A model generated the notes under the pieces. It made no database searches. It was not told where the DNA came from and saw only the letters and a program-made list of their open reading frames with translations. DNA of 64,000 bases from Vibrio diabolicus. GTDB taxonomy: Bacteria > Pseudomonadota > Gammaproteobacteria > Enterobacterales > Vibrionaceae. Numbering within the stretch: position 1 is the stretch's first letter; each line of letters begins with the position of its first letter. Positions 37,142 to 45,963 of this stretch are shown in pieces. The stretch is taken from the NCBI GenBank assembly GCA_001048675.1, contig CCKK01000020.1, forward strand, positions 1,197,288-1,261,287. The letters are read 5' to 3'. Both the position numbers and the translations under genes were made by a program.

Positions 37142-37259
37142 TAACGCCGCGTTAAGGGGTGAACAACGCCCCCTAAACTAAGCTACTGTGCCGTAAACAC
37201 TAAAGCTGATTCAAACCAAAACGGCCAAGCATTGTTAATCCCTCGTGAATACTTTGTTA
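37142..37259 (-). repeat. attC (ORF-less cassette A1, copy 1)
   Basis: 118 bp, TAACGCCGCGTTAAGG left, ATACTTTGTTA right. Confidence 0.92.
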
Positions 37260-37625
37260 GTTGCCAAACCTAAAGCTTTGATGTGATGTTGATTGCCGCT
37301 TTGCCAACACTGGCTTTATGCGCTTTGAAAGACTCAAATCAGGTGCATTTTCAAAGCACTTGTCACTGAAACCACTTGGAACTCAAAACGCCTTAGAAAA
37401 CGGAATAACAACACAAAAAAGCTCTTTTAGACAGACGGTGTTACAGAGCTGACTTTCAACAAACAAAGCGGCTTCTGAAACAGAAGATCCAAACCACACA
37501 AGAAACCAAAGCACGATTTTCACAACCTCAAATAACTAGAAATGGAAATAAGAAAACCTAGCAAATACACACGGACTTTAGCCCTAAACATTCTTCTTTA
37601 GGTACGTTTTGCTTCGTTAGCCAAC
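37260..37625 (-). repeat. ORF-less cassette family A1, copy 1
   Basis: 366 bp without a convincing gene on either strand. Starts TTGCCAAACCTAAAGCTTTG and contains CACTGAAACCACTTGGAAC and GGCTTCTGAAAC, shared with the cassettes at 48037, 54028 and 62219 and partly with the A2 family (46916, 57875, 63397). Confidence 0.75.
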
Positions 37626-37745
37626 TAACGCCCTGTTAAGGGGTGAGCAACGCAATACCAAAGCCACCGCATACCACCTTAAACACTAGACGCAACGCAT
37701 AGTAAAAATGCCACGCGTTGCAAATCACTCTTAAACAGTTTGTTA
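37626..37745 (-). repeat. attC (ClbS/DfsB-like cassette)
   Basis: 120 bp, consensus type; its TTA end supplies the stop codon of the gene. Confidence 0.93.
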
Positions 37746-38252
37746 TGTGAATTCTCGATTGAAACGCCGAACTTTTGTACGCATATTTTTCATAGGTGAT
37801 GATGTATTAAACTGAATCATGCGCCCAAAAGTCCATTGTTCATACCACGCAACACCATACAAATCATGGTCACTTAAGCTTGAAATGAGTAAAAGTATCT
37901 CGTTAACTGTAGACTCAAGCTCAAAGAGTAAATCATCATATTTCCACTCACAGTACTCTTCGTGGAAGCTTTCAGCGAGTGAGCCTAATTGGTTCCATTT
38001 ATAACCAGTTTCCGGGAAATCAACATGTTGGTTTTGAGATCTTAAGTGATGCCATTTAAGAACGAGTTTTCCCCAACCAATCAAGTAAGCCACTGTATCA
38101 CTAACGCTAATGACTGTACCTTTGACGTTTCCCTCTACTCCAAGTTTGCGAGCTTTGCTTTCCGGAATTGAACGATAGTCAGCCATGAGTTTCGGAAATA
38201 TTGAGTTTATAGCCAACTCCAATTCATCCTTATTTCTTGGCACAGAAGACAT
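37743..38252 (-). CDS. ClbS/DfsB-family four-helix bundle protein (DUF1706)
   Basis: 169 aa from the ATG at 38252 (MSSVPRNKDELELAINSIF) behind GGAGG. Conserved family stretches: GTVISVSDTVAYLIGWGKLV (about residues 45-64), VDFPETGYKWNQLG and YEQWTFGRMIQFNTSSPMKN. The family has a DinB-like bundle; ClbS protects E. coli from its own colibactin by opening the cyclopropane warhead, and DfsB is a related member. Here no toxin cluster is near, so it would be a stand-alone resistance-like protein. Substrate is not known for most members. The stop codon is formed by attC. Confidence 0.88.
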   Translation of the reverse strand: MSSVPRNKDELELAINSIFPKLMADYRSIPESKARKLGVEGNVKGTVISVSDTVAYLIGWGKLVLKWHHLRSQNQHVDFPETGYKWNQLGSLAESFHEEYCEWKYDDLLFELESTVNEILLLISSLSDHDLYGVAWYEQWTFGRMIQFNTSSPMKNMRTKVRRFNREFT

Positions 38253-38269
38253 TTTGACCTCCATTCACA

Positions 38270-38360
38270 TAACGCCGCATTAAGGTGTGAGCGACGCTTG
38301 GCTATACTTGAGCGAAGCGAAACTGCCAAGCGTTGCGAATCACTCTTGAATGCTTTGTTA
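38270..38360 (-). repeat. attC, short 91-bp subtype (GNAT cassette)
   Basis: Has the short middle GGCTATACTTGAGCGAAGCG shared with sites at 48395 and 54390 and partly 55000. Confidence 0.92.
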
Positions 38361-38852
38361 TGTGCGTGCTAAACGGTAGCGCCTTACCGTACCCTCACTG
38401 TCATCTGTGTAGTTACCGAGGTATTCACCACCACAGTTTTCGATGACCTTTTGAGATGCGGGATTGTCAATTGAGCAAGTAACAATAACTGAATCAGTGA
38501 CAACATGGTCTCGCACCCAAGCAAGCAGAAATGAGGCTACACCCTTACCACGAGCTGACGGCCTAGTTTCGTAGCCAATATGACCAATGACATTTTCTAC
38601 GTTGGCATTAGTACCTTTGCGAACTCGGATTGCACCTAAAATTTCGGAGTTCGATACACAGTAGTAAGTTGTGCTTGGTAAATATCCCTTTGGTAACTCG
38701 GAGATTACCTTTGAACGCTCGACCAAACCTGACAAATAAGCTGTCGGATCTTGCTCCACACCCAAATATTTTGGAATACCCGATTCTAGGCATTCTTTCG
38801 CATAACTCGCTAATATTGGGGCCAAATCAGGATTGGCCTCTATCACTTCCAT
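38358..38852 (-). CDS. GNAT-family N-acetyltransferase
   Basis: 164 aa from the ATG at 38852 (MEVIEANPDLAPILASYAKE) behind GAGGAAAA. The open frame continues upstream through attC, giving a false N terminus. Acetyl-CoA loop RPSARGKGVASFLLAWVRDH and VTCSIDNPASQKVIENCGGE are typical. Resembles acetyltransferases of the RimJ type; substrate unknown. Stop codon formed by attC. Confidence 0.83.
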   Translation of the reverse strand: MEVIEANPDLAPILASYAKECLESGIPKYLGVEQDPTAYLSGLVERSKVISELPKGYLPSTTYYCVSNSEILGAIRVRKGTNANVENVIGHIGYETRPSARGKGVASFLLAWVRDHVVTDSVIVTCSIDNPASQKVIENCGGEYLGNYTDDSEGTVRRYRLART

Positions 38853-38874
38853 GTCAATTTTCCTCATAAGCACA

Positions 38875-38994
38875 TAACGCCCTGTTAAGGGGTGAGCAAC
38901 ACAATACCGAAGCTTCCGCATACCACCTTAAACACTAAAACCAACGCATAGTGAAAATACCACGCGTTGCGAATCACTCTTAAACAGTTTGTTA
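38875..38994 (-). repeat. attC (FRG cassette)
   Basis: 120 bp, consensus type. Confidence 0.93.
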
Positions 38995-38996
38995 GG

Positions 38997-39787
38997 TTAA
39001 TATCGTTCTACTCTTAGGTAATTGTTACAGTGCTCTGACGCACCTTGTAGATCAGGGAACAATGTAGAGTGACTGATATTCATTCGGTTTAAGTATGTAA
39101 GACAATTTTGCAAGTCCTTATTCGGTATATCCAACCGAATTAACTCCATGTACTTTTCCGAACTTTCCGTTGAGTGTGTTCTAAACCAAGTTTCTAAGTC
39201 AATATTGTTTGGTCCTCGTGTAAACAAGCCTCGCTGACTAACTAGTCTACTGTTCTCATCACTTAGGGGGCGAACAATTTTTACGGTCGGCTTTTGACCG
39301 TTTACCAAAAGAACGGCTTCACTGCTTTCAATGATAGAATTGCGCTCAAGAATAGAGTCTTGACTACAAACAAATACTGTTAAGTTCTTGCTGTTTTCTT
39401 TCAATGCACCACTAACAGCAAAGTAAAGTGCAACAAAAGGAGATTCAGTCCAGTCCAATAATGGCGTAGCCAAACCATGATGCTGACCTAAAGCCCACCA
39501 GTCGTTTTCATTTTCCATAAGTGGTGGATTGGCTCCACGCCTACCCCTAGTTTCGTACTTAAAGCGCTCTAGGTGTTGCTCTCTACGTGTAGAAATTGGG
39601 GATGTAATAATTCTGTCCAATGTTGGCTCTAACTGCCAAGTACTATCCGCATGACCACGAAAAATATAATTAGGAAAGTTCAGTAGTCGTTGACTGATAA
39701 AATCGGAGAAATACTTCCACGAGCTAAGGCGAAATGCCTGAACACCTTTATGAAAACTTGTAGACTCCCACCTAGCTTTCTTACCAT
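38997..39787 (-). pseudogene. FRG-domain protein with an early frameshift
   Basis: The main frame encodes YIFRGHADSTWQLEPTLDRI and WWALGQHHGLATPLLDWTES, with the FRG triplet and the conserved QH..PT.LLDWT motif of FRG proteins. Ahead of it the same frame reads WESTSFHKGVQAFRLSSWKY without a start codon. The natural ATG at 39787, behind GAGG, is one base out of frame: GAAA would have to be GAAAA (plus strand about 39778-39781). Corrected length about 263 aa. FRG proteins turn up in phage-defence regions, but the biochemical activity is unproven. A start at the internal TTG (39620) would lose the FRG motif. Confidence 0.78.
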
Positions 39788-39814
39788 CCCTTCCTCGATA
39801 TTAATTTATTAACC

Positions 39815-39933
39815 TAACGCCCTGTTAAGGGGTGAGCAACGCAATACGATGCTTCCGCACACCACCTAAATCACTAAAATCAACGCATGGTAAAAATGCC
39901 ACGCGTTGTGAATCACTCTTAAACAGTTTGTTA
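39815..39933 (-). repeat. attC (GNAT cassette)
   Basis: 119 bp, consensus type. Confidence 0.93.
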
Positions 39934-39942
39934 TACGATGCC

Positions 39943-40419
39943 TCACACCAAGCGCTGAAACTGACCGTTTTTAGCTTTGAAACCTAGCTTATTAAACAAA
40001 GCTTGAGACCGAAAGTTACCCTCATCAATATCTGCATACAATCTTTCAATACCCAAAGATTGAGCGTGAGAAAATAATAAACTAAGAGCTTCCGACATAT
40101 ACCCTTGTCGCCAGTACGATGAATTTAGTAAGCATCCGACTTCACAGGAATCACCGTTATCACTAAAGCTATGTAAGCCGCAGGTTCCAATAACCTTGTT
40201 TGTCGCTTGATCCATAATCGCCCATTCCAACGATTCACCTGATTTCTCTAGTCGGGCGACGCTTTCTAGCATCTGAACTATCAGATCTTTCGATGTAAAA
40301 ACTGGGTCTGAGGCAAATTCCATTGTTTGAATATCACCATAAATTTCAAACAAATCATCAGAATCATTCGTTTGAATTGACCTCAAAACAATTCTACTTC
40401 CGTGTAAATCAGGCTTCAT
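39943..40419 (-). CDS. GNAT-family N-acetyltransferase (RimJ/RimL-like)
   Basis: 158 aa starting MKPDLHGSRIVLRSIQTNDS, with good ribosome site (AGGAGA). GTCGLHSFSDNGDSCEVGCL, SYWRQGYMSEALSLLFSHAQ and NFRSQALFNKLGFKAKNG match RimJ-like acetyltransferases, which modify protein N termini or small molecules. Substrate unknown. Complete cassette. Confidence 0.86.
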   Translation of the reverse strand: MKPDLHGSRIVLRSIQTNDSDDLFEIYGDIQTMEFASDPVFTSKDLIVQMLESVARLEKSGESLEWAIMDQATNKVIGTCGLHSFSDNGDSCEVGCLLNSSYWRQGYMSEALSLLFSHAQSLGIERLYADIDEGNFRSQALFNKLGFKAKNGQFQRLV

Positions 40420-40436
40420 TTCTCTCCTTAATCGTA

Positions 40437-40556
40437 TAACGCCTTGCTAAGGTGTGAGTAACGCAATACAAAAGCTACCGCACGGCGCCTTAATCACATA
40501 AGCCACCGCATAGTAAAAATGCCACGCGTTACGAATCACTCTTAAGCAATTTGTTA
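40437..40556 (-). repeat. attC (ORF-less cassette B, copy 1)
   Basis: 120 bp; subtype with CACGGCGCCTTAATCAC, shared with 52780 and close to 42218. Confidence 0.93.
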
Positions 40557-40983
40557 GTACATGCGCTACTTCTATTTATGCGCTCCAAGATATTGAAAAT
40601 TGAGATGATATGAAAGACTTTGAACACTGAAGTGAGACGGGTAGCTACAAAACTTAATCTCGGTTAAGAGGCGAAAGTTAGCTAGAAGAAAAACGCTCTG
40701 AACTCCCCTTCTTTCACTCAGTTCAAATTAGAAAAGGATTCGTTCCCCGCACTTCGACAGCAACACCAAAGAAAGACAATTCTGACTTAGTAAAAGCCAC
40801 GAAAAAGAAGAAGCGCCACAGAAATAGGATAAGAGTTAGAAGCCGTAAACGGTGAAGTCAAAACGAACACTCCGCATATAGTGCCACCGGAAAGAACGTG
40901 AAAGGCACTAAATGAAAGGTGTAAATACAAGCGCTAAAACAGATAAACACCAAAACTTATGACCTTTGATGTCAAACCCGTAC
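40557..40983 (-). repeat. ORF-less cassette family B, copy 1
   Basis: 427 bp, nearly the same as 42339-42765 and 52901-53328. No gene in cassette direction. On the plus strand a basic frame ending RNRIRVRSRKR (stop at 40855) is interrupted by a TAG in this copy. The start-like ATGAAAGACTTTGAACACTGA is also present. Confidence 0.75.
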
Positions 40984-41107
40984 TAACGCCGCGTTAAGGG
41001 GCGACAACGCTATGCCCCCCAAAGTCAAGCATTGTGCCATAAACACATAAGCCAAACTTTAAACTAAAACCGCCAAGCGTTGGGAGTCCCTCTTGAACGC
41101 TTTGTTA
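40984..41107 (-). repeat. attC (DUF1801 cassette)
   Basis: 124 bp, TAACGCCGCGTTAAGG left, CGCTTTGTTA right. Confidence 0.92.
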
Positions 41108-41118
41108 TGTGAATTTTT

Positions 41119-41523
41119 TCACGCGCCCAAAAGAGGCAAATTTTTACGCTGTTGATAGGTTAAAGCTAACTCCAAACAGGACTTGATTGCTGTTTCTGGT
41201 AACGCTTTCGATAAGGACAGAACTATTGCTCTGTTTCCCTGAAACACCAGTTCTTCACCATACAATTCTCGAAATGTATCGACTAACGTAGTTTGGCAAT
41301 TAAAGAACAGGTAATAGTTGTTAGGAGATTTTAGCTTCCAGTCCATTCTTAGCGGGCTGCCTGTTTTTACACTATAGCTAGGTTCACCCCACTTTAGAGT
41401 TTCATCGACTTCACCTAGCTCCAAATCAGATGCGATTTGAAAGACTAGATTTCGTAGTTCCTCTAGCCTAATACGAGCATTTTCCGGATATTCATCGAAG
41501 CGTTCTTTGACTACCTTGTTCAC
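41119..41523 (-). CDS. DUF1801 family protein (YdhG-like)
   Basis: 134 aa, good ribosome site (GGAGG). Core ETLKWGEPSYSVKTGSPLRM DWK and NYYLFFNCQTTLVDTFRELY fit DUF1801, a small alpha/beta fold like that of YdhG. Function of the family is unclear; cassettes carrying it are common in Vibrio integrons. Confidence 0.82.
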   Translation of the reverse strand: MNKVVKERFDEYPENARIRLEELRNLVFQIASDLELGEVDETLKWGEPSYSVKTGSPLRMDWKLKSPNNYYLFFNCQTTLVDTFRELYGEELVFQGNRAIVLSLSKALPETAIKSCLELALTYQQRKNLPLLGA

Positions 41524-41541
41524 TGGAACCTCCTATTCACA

Positions 41542-41661
41542 TAACGCCTTGTTAAGGTGTGAGGCATGCAATACCGATGCTACCGCATACCACCTTAACC
41601 GCTAAACCTGACGCATAGCAAAAATACCACGCGTGCCGAATCACTCTTGAACAATTTGTTA
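41542..41661 (-). repeat. attC (ParB-like cassette)
   Basis: 120 bp; subtype GAGGCATGCAATACC ... CACGCGTGCCGAATC. Confidence 0.93.
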
Positions 41662-42189
41662 TGTGCCTTTGCGAATAGAGCCCCAATACACTTTGTGCCT
41701 GTCAGCCAAAGGAATGATTTTATATTTTTGAATACCAAGCAGGCACCCAACCCTTGAATGCCCCTCAACTAAATGAGGTATGCCAGATTTACCACCAAGA
41801 ACATTTGCATCTAGAAATATCGGTGGAGTTAACCAAGTGCCATGCTTTTTCCAATGATTGAGTACTTCCTCTCGGCAATCAATCACTGCCTCTCCAACGT
41901 CGTTGAAATGCGATGCATCTTCAGATACCTCCTCAAGGAAATCAGGAAATGAAGCATTGCTACCTATCTGCAAAAACTTCGTCGTATCAAAATCAACTAG
42001 CTCCCACTTTAGATCAGGAAGTGATAGATCACCGTAGAGAGCTAAAAAGCGACTATTGGCATTATGATCAATATAAAACTGCTCAATCACAGAATCAGGC
42101 GCACTAACCCCATGCAGCTTGAGTAAATCGATACTCTTATCAGTGCTATATGGATCTAGTGCAATTTTCGACAAGTCTTTATACTTCAA
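41659..42189 (-). CDS. Hypothetical protein with ParB-like motif
   Basis: 176 aa. The segment SGIPHLVEGHSRVGCLLGI (about residues 135-153) looks like the core of ParB/sulfiredoxin-type domains (xxEGHxRxxA), and the rest is soluble alpha/beta. This could be a nucleotide-binding or nuclease-like domain; no partner genes are near. Stop codon formed by attC. Function not assigned. Confidence 0.62.
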   Translation of the reverse strand: MKYKDLSKIALDPYSTDKSIDLLKLHGVSAPDSVIEQFYIDHNANSRFLALYGDLSLPDLKWELVDFDTTKFLQIGSNASFPDFLEEVSEDASHFNDVGEAVIDCREEVLNHWKKHGTWLTPPIFLDANVLGGKSGIPHLVEGHSRVGCLLGIQKYKIIPLADRHKVYWGSIRKGT

Positions 42190-42217
42190 TTTATTGCCTC
42201 AAAACTCTGGTGGCACA

Positions 42218-42338
42218 TAACGCCCGCTTAAGTGGTGAGCAACGCAATACAAAAGCTACCGCACAGTGCCTTAATCACCCTAAGCCACCGCATAGTAAAG
42301 ATGCCACGCGTTACGAATCACTCTTAAGCAATTTGTTA
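42218..42338 (-). repeat. attC (ORF-less cassette B, copy 2)
   Basis: 121 bp, TAACGCCCGCTTAAGTGG left, AATTTGTTA right. Confidence 0.93.
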
Positions 42339-42765
42339 GTACATGCGCTACTTCTATTTGTGCGCTCCAAGATATTGAAAACTGGCATGATATGAAAGGC
42401 TTTGAACACTGAAGTGAGACGGGCAGCTACAAAACTTTACCGCGATTAAAAGACGAAAGTTGGCTAGAAGAAAAACGCACTGAACAGCTCTACTTTCACT
42501 TGCTTCAAATTAGAAAAGGATTCGGTCCTCGTACTTCAACAACCACACCAAAAGTAATCAAGGCTCTCTCAAAAGCCACCACGAAAATGAAGACGCGCCA
42601 AAGAAATAGGCTAAGAGTTAGAAGCCGTAAACGGTGAAATCAAAGCAAACACTCCGCATATAGTGCCACCGGAAAGAACGTGAAAGGTACAAACTGAAAG
42701 GTGTAAAGACGAGCGCCAAAACAGATCAACACCAAAACTTATAACCTTTGATGCCAAACCGGTAC
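42339..42765 (-). repeat. ORF-less cassette family B, copy 2
   Basis: 427 bp. On the plus strand an uninterrupted basic frame (ESWLEEKRTEQLYFHLLQIR to RNRLRVRSRKR, stop at 42637) is present but has no good start codon; an in-frame TGA lies after ATGAAAGGCTTTGAACAC. Confidence 0.75.
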
Positions 42766-42885
42766 TAACGCCCTGTTAAGGGGTGAGCAACGCAATACCG
42801 ATGCCGCCGCATACCACCTTAACCACTAAAACCAACGCATAGTAAAAATACCACGCGTTGCGAATCCCTCTTAAACAGTTTGTTA
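42766..42885 (-). repeat. attC (SMI1/KNR4-like cassette)
   Basis: 120 bp, consensus type. Confidence 0.93.
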
Positions 42886-42895
42886 GGCGCTTGGC

Positions 42896-43406
42896 TTACT
42901 GGCAAAGTTCGTCAATCATTTGCTCAAAGTTAGGGTACTTTGATTTGGCCACGCTTATGATTTTAGACACTGAGCTTTCATTTGACGGGGCGACCTCCTG
43001 AGCAAAGTGCAAAAACTTACTATTTAGGGGGCGCTTCAAATCAGGATAAGCAACAGCCTCGTATGGCCCAAGACCATGTGCAAACAACCAAACATAGTCT
43101 CCAAAATTTTGTGCAACCACCCCAACTTCACCTTCAGAGCCAAAGAAAACAATAGGTTGTTGCAAAAGATCTTCGACATTGGCGACCAGCCAAAAAGCAG
43201 CGTAACCGCCAGAACCATCTTGACCAAAAATTGAATATTCATGCCCATTGAGTGAAGAATTACCAGTCCATGCTTTAATCCATTCTGATGTTTCCTCTTG
43301 TGAATAGAAATCATCATATGGTTCAAAATCAATTCCCTCACCGTCCGCGTAGTCAATTTCTATTGAGTGCAGTTTTTTTAATTTGATCTGGAAAAGTTCT
43401 ATTCAT
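42896..43406 (-). pseudogene. SMI1/KNR4 (SUKH)-like protein, frameshifted
   Basis: Starts at the ATG at 43406 (MNRTFPDQIKK) behind GGAGAG. Seven T on the plus strand (43373-43379) shift the frame; six would continue KKLHSIEIDYADGEGIDFEP. The main part has EYSIFGQDGSGGYAAFWLVA and PIVFFGSEGEVGVVAQNFGD, which look like the SUKH (SMI1/KNR4) fold used as immunity proteins against polymorphic toxins. Corrected length about 169 aa. No matching toxin is near. A second frame at 43036-43356 is a shadow. Confidence 0.75.
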
Positions 43407-43436
43407 CTTATCTCTCCATACTTTCTGGACAACGCC

Positions 43437-43454
43437 TAACGCCCTGTTAAGGTG
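43437..43454 (-). repeat. attC left-end fragment
   Basis: Only TAACGCCCTGTTAAGGTG, followed directly by an IS scar. Confidence 0.75.
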
Positions 43455-43459
43455 GTTTG

Positions 43460-43477
43460 ACGTGGGGTACTCGGAAA
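43460..43477 (-). mobile_element. Scar of an IS3-family end
   Basis: ACGTGGGGTACTCGGAAA is identical to the right end and flank of the IS at 57693-57710, and the attC start that follows is also the same. A full IS copy is absent here. Confidence 0.6.
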
Positions 43478-43479
43478 CA

Positions 43480-43599
43480 TAACGCCCTGCTAAGGGGTGA
43501 GCAACGCAATACCTAAGCCGCCGCAAACCATCTTAATCACTAAATTCAACGCACAGTAAAAATGCCACGCGTTGCGAATCCCTCTTGAGCAGTTTGTTA
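43480..43599 (-). repeat. attC (membrane-protein cassette)
   Basis: 120 bp, TAACGCCCTGCTAAGG left, AGCAGTTTGTTA right. Confidence 0.93.
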
Positions 43600-43607
43600 G
43601 CTGTGTT

Positions 43608-44015
43608 TTACAACACGAGCTTTGCTCCCAACATACCAAGAGCTGCGATAGCTACCATCGTAAACCAAAGGTAAATCATAAAAGATAGGTATAACGAAAA
43701 TAAACCTCTCACAGCTTTATCTAAGTTTGCACCTTCATCGTGCTGTAAGAAGTACGCTAGTTCTGCTGTAGGTATTGATCCAGCAAAGCTCTTAAATTTG
43801 AACTTTACCATCATCAAGCCCATTGAGACTGGAAGACTAGATACTAATAAAATGATTCCCACCGAAATCCAGACATTCTCAGGGGATTCATTACCTAAAA
43901 CTACTGCTGCCCCGATCAACACTAAAAGCATTCCCAGAAAGCCCTTAAAAGATGACAACAATGAGTCTCTTGTTTTTATATACAGCCAGAATAGCGGCTT
44001 ATCGAATTTTCTCAT
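43608..44015 (-). CDS. Cassette-encoded membrane protein, 135 aa
   Basis: Four hydrophobic segments: about residues 22-42, 48-70, 100-120 and 120-134. Between the second and third is a short polar part (FKFKSFAGSIPTAELAYFLQ). No known family recognised. Complete gene with attC close behind the stop. Confidence 0.68.
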   Translation of the reverse strand: MRKFDKPLFWLYIKTRDSLLSSFKGFLGMLLVLIGAAVVLGNESPENVWISVGIILLVSSLPVSMGLMMVKFKFKSFAGSIPTAELAYFLQHDEGANLDKAVRGLFSLYLSFMIYLWFTMVAIAALGMLGAKLVL

Positions 44016-44031
44016 TTTTTCCTCAAACAGC

Positions 44032-44151
44032 TAACGCCCAATTAACGTGTGAGCAGCGCAGACACTGAACTAAACCACTGCACCGTAAACACTAAACTCA
44101 ACCCGAAGTGAGAGCGCCAAGCGTTGCGAATCACTGTTGAACTGTTTGTTA
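44032..44151 (-). repeat. attC (uncertain cassette)
   Basis: 120 bp, TAACGCCCAATTAACG left, ACTGTTTGTTA right. Confidence 0.92.
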
Positions 44152-44481
44152 TGTTTTACCACAAATACATGATTTTCTTGAGAAAAAACTGCTATTTCTA
44201 ACTAGTTTTCTGAAGCAAACCACAAGGCTGAAACCAACTTGGCCGCCAAAAGCGACTAACCCAAAACCAGTAATTCCACTTCCCTGCCCAATGAGGCAAC
44301 CCGACAAAGCTCCAACAAGCGCCCTTTCTTTCCAACCACAGCACAAAACAATGCTGAATTGCCAAGGCAACTGCCAAGCTGAAATGCTGCTTGGTTGAGA
44401 ACCTGAAAGCGACTTTGAGCCAGTAAAATAAAAAGCCGACCGCCACGACCTGACAATGAAGCAACCCGTGAACATTGGCAT
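44149..44481 (-). CDS. Doubtful cassette reading frame, 110 aa
   Basis: Three overlapping minus-strand frames are open in this 460-bp cassette. This one ends with a stop formed by attC and reads GSGITGFGLVAFGGQVGFSL VVCFRK near its end, mildly membrane-like. The frames at 44198-44464 and 44256-44504 are alternatives. The cassette may also be non-coding; no ribosome site stands out. Confidence 0.28.
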   Translation of the reverse strand: MPMFTGCFIVRSWRSAFYFTGSKSLSGSQPSSISAWQLPWQFSIVLCCGWKERALVGALSGCLIGQGSGITGFGLVAFGGQVGFSLVVCFRKLVRNSSFFSRKSCICGKT

Positions 44482-44611
44482 GTTTTACGGTCTGAGTGAT
44501 TCAAGAACTTAGGTCGACAATGCGGATTTGCTGAGTCTACTAGGAACGAATTACCAGAGGGACAAAGAACTAAAGCCTAAGATCTTTAAGCCTTTGAATT
44601 ACAAGTAAACA

Positions 44612-44632
44612 TAACGCCGCGTTAAGGGGTGC
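44612..44632 (-). repeat. attC left-end fragment
   Basis: TAACGCCGCGTTAAGGGGTGC, then 15 bp, then a complete attC. Confidence 0.75.
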
Positions 44633-44647
44633 ATTCCCATTAAAACC

Positions 44648-44770
44648 TAACGCCCAATTAAGGGGTGAACAACGCCGCCACCCAAACCTAAAGCATTGTG
44701 CCATAAACACTAAATTTGAAGTAGAAGCAAAAGTGCCAAGCGTTGTGAATCCCTCTTAAATTGCTTGTTA
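44648..44770 (-). repeat. attC (GNAT cassette)
   Basis: 123 bp, TAACGCCCAATTAAGG left, TTGCTTGTTA right. Confidence 0.92.
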
Positions 44771-44778
44771 TGTGCGTA

Positions 44779-45213
44779 CTAAACATTACCACTGCAAGAC
44801 GAGTTAAAGGAAAACATACGTACTTCATCACGTGGAAACCAACCTAATTTTTCATAGAAATATTGAGCATTCAGGTTTTCATTGGCGACAAATAAGTGAG
44901 TTTTAGCTATACCAATTTTCGATAATGCATCGACCGCTGAGGATATTAGTTTGGCACCAATGCCCTCACCTCGACAATTCGACTTTACAGCCAAATGTTG
45001 CACATAGCCTCGACGACCATCTGTACCCACTAAAATTGCACCTACAATAGTGTCACCATCTACAGCGACAAAGCTGAGATTGGGGTTACGTTCTAAGTAT
45101 TTACCTATGTTTTCTCTAGAGTCTGCATCACGTAGCAACATAGCTTCCGTTTCAGACCATAGCTCTATAACTTGAGAGTAATCTGAGATATCCATTTCTC
45201 TAATCAATGCCAT
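44779..45213 (-). CDS. GNAT-family N-acetyltransferase
   Basis: 144 aa. VQHLAVKSNCRGEGIGAKLI (acetyl-CoA loop RGEGIG) and HLFVANENLNAQYFYEKLGW are textbook GNAT motifs; looks like a RimI/aminoglycoside-type small acetyltransferase. Substrate unknown. Complete cassette. Confidence 0.87.
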   Translation of the reverse strand: MALIREMDISDYSQVIELWSETEAMLLRDADSRENIGKYLERNPNLSFVAVDGDTIVGAILVGTDGRRGYVQHLAVKSNCRGEGIGAKLISSAVDALSKIGIAKTHLFVANENLNAQYFYEKLGWFPRDEVRMFSFNSSCSGNV

Positions 45214-45229
45214 TTTCCCTCAAAGCACA

Positions 45230-45341
45230 TAACGCCCTGTTAAGGGGTGAGCAACGTAATACCGAAGCCGCCGCAAACCGCCTTAAACACTAAAACCAAC
45301 GCATAGTGAAAATGCCACGCGTTGCGAATCCCTCTTGAACA
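45230..45341 (-). repeat. attC lacking its right core, fused to the next
   Basis: Consensus up to CCCTCTTGAACAG, then straight into the second site; TTTGTTA is missing. Confidence 0.88.
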
Positions 45342-45458
45342 GGCCGCATTAAGGGGTGAACAACGCAATACCAAAGCTGCTGCATACCATCTTAATCACT
45401 TGAACCAACGCACAGTAAAAATGCCACGCGTTGTGAATCCCTCTTAAACAGTTTGTTA
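45342..45458 (-). repeat. attC lacking its left core (DUF2750 cassette)
   Basis: Starts GCCGCATTAAGG without TAAC; right end CAGTTTGTTA is intact. Confidence 0.88.
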
Positions 45459-45819
45459 GCTGCGTACCAACATTTTTGCCACATCAATTGCGACGACTTC
45501 AGTACCACAGAGGTTTGCATCCCAATTGAGACCCACAAGATGTCCATCGCTATGAATACCTTTTAGCCAATTATCAACGAATGAATCTAGGTTAATTGGA
45601 GTTGGGACATACAACTCCCAATCACCAATTGCGACCCGACTTGCGTATGCTCTATCTGAACCAAAAAACATAAACTGATGCGTCTGGATACTGATTCGAA
45701 TTACAAACTGCCCAGCCACCATCAGGATGCTGAAGTCCCCAAACAGTTCGATTTTCGATTACTCTGTCGATAAATCTTATGTAATTGGAACTTGATGTAG
45801 CTTTATCTTGGAGCATCAT
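45456..45819 (-). pseudogene. DUF2750 protein, frameshifted
   Basis: From the ATG at 45819 (MMLQDKATSSSNYIRFIDRV) the frame reads VWGLQHPDGGWAVCNSNQYP, then breaks at six A on the plus strand (45663-45668). With five it continues VYVFGSDRAYASRVAIGDWE and LDSFVDNWLKGIHSDGHLVG. Pattern and corrected length (about 120 aa) fit DUF2750, of unknown function. Stop codon formed by attC. Confidence 0.78.
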
Positions 45820-45835
45820 TTTTCCTCTAAGCAGC

Positions 45836-45955
45836 TAACGCCTTGTTAAGGGGTGAAGCACGCAACACCGACGCTACCGCATACCACCTTAATCACTAAA
45901 ACCAACGCATAGTAAAAATGCCACGCGTGCTGAATCCCTCTTGAACAATTTGTTA
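45836..45955 (-). repeat. attC (MazG-like cassette, copy 1)
   Basis: 120 bp, almost identical to the site at 50099. Confidence 0.93.
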
Positions 45956-45963
45956 TACGCGTT

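Noticed and set aside
43036..43356. 106-aa minus-strand gene
   Set aside because: Out-of-frame shadow of the SUKH-like gene; the frame with FGQDGSGGYAAFW is the coding one.
44256..44504. 82-aa gene overlapping two other frames
   Set aside because: Three frames are open in the same GC-rich stretch; none has start signals, so no more than one doubtful call was kept.
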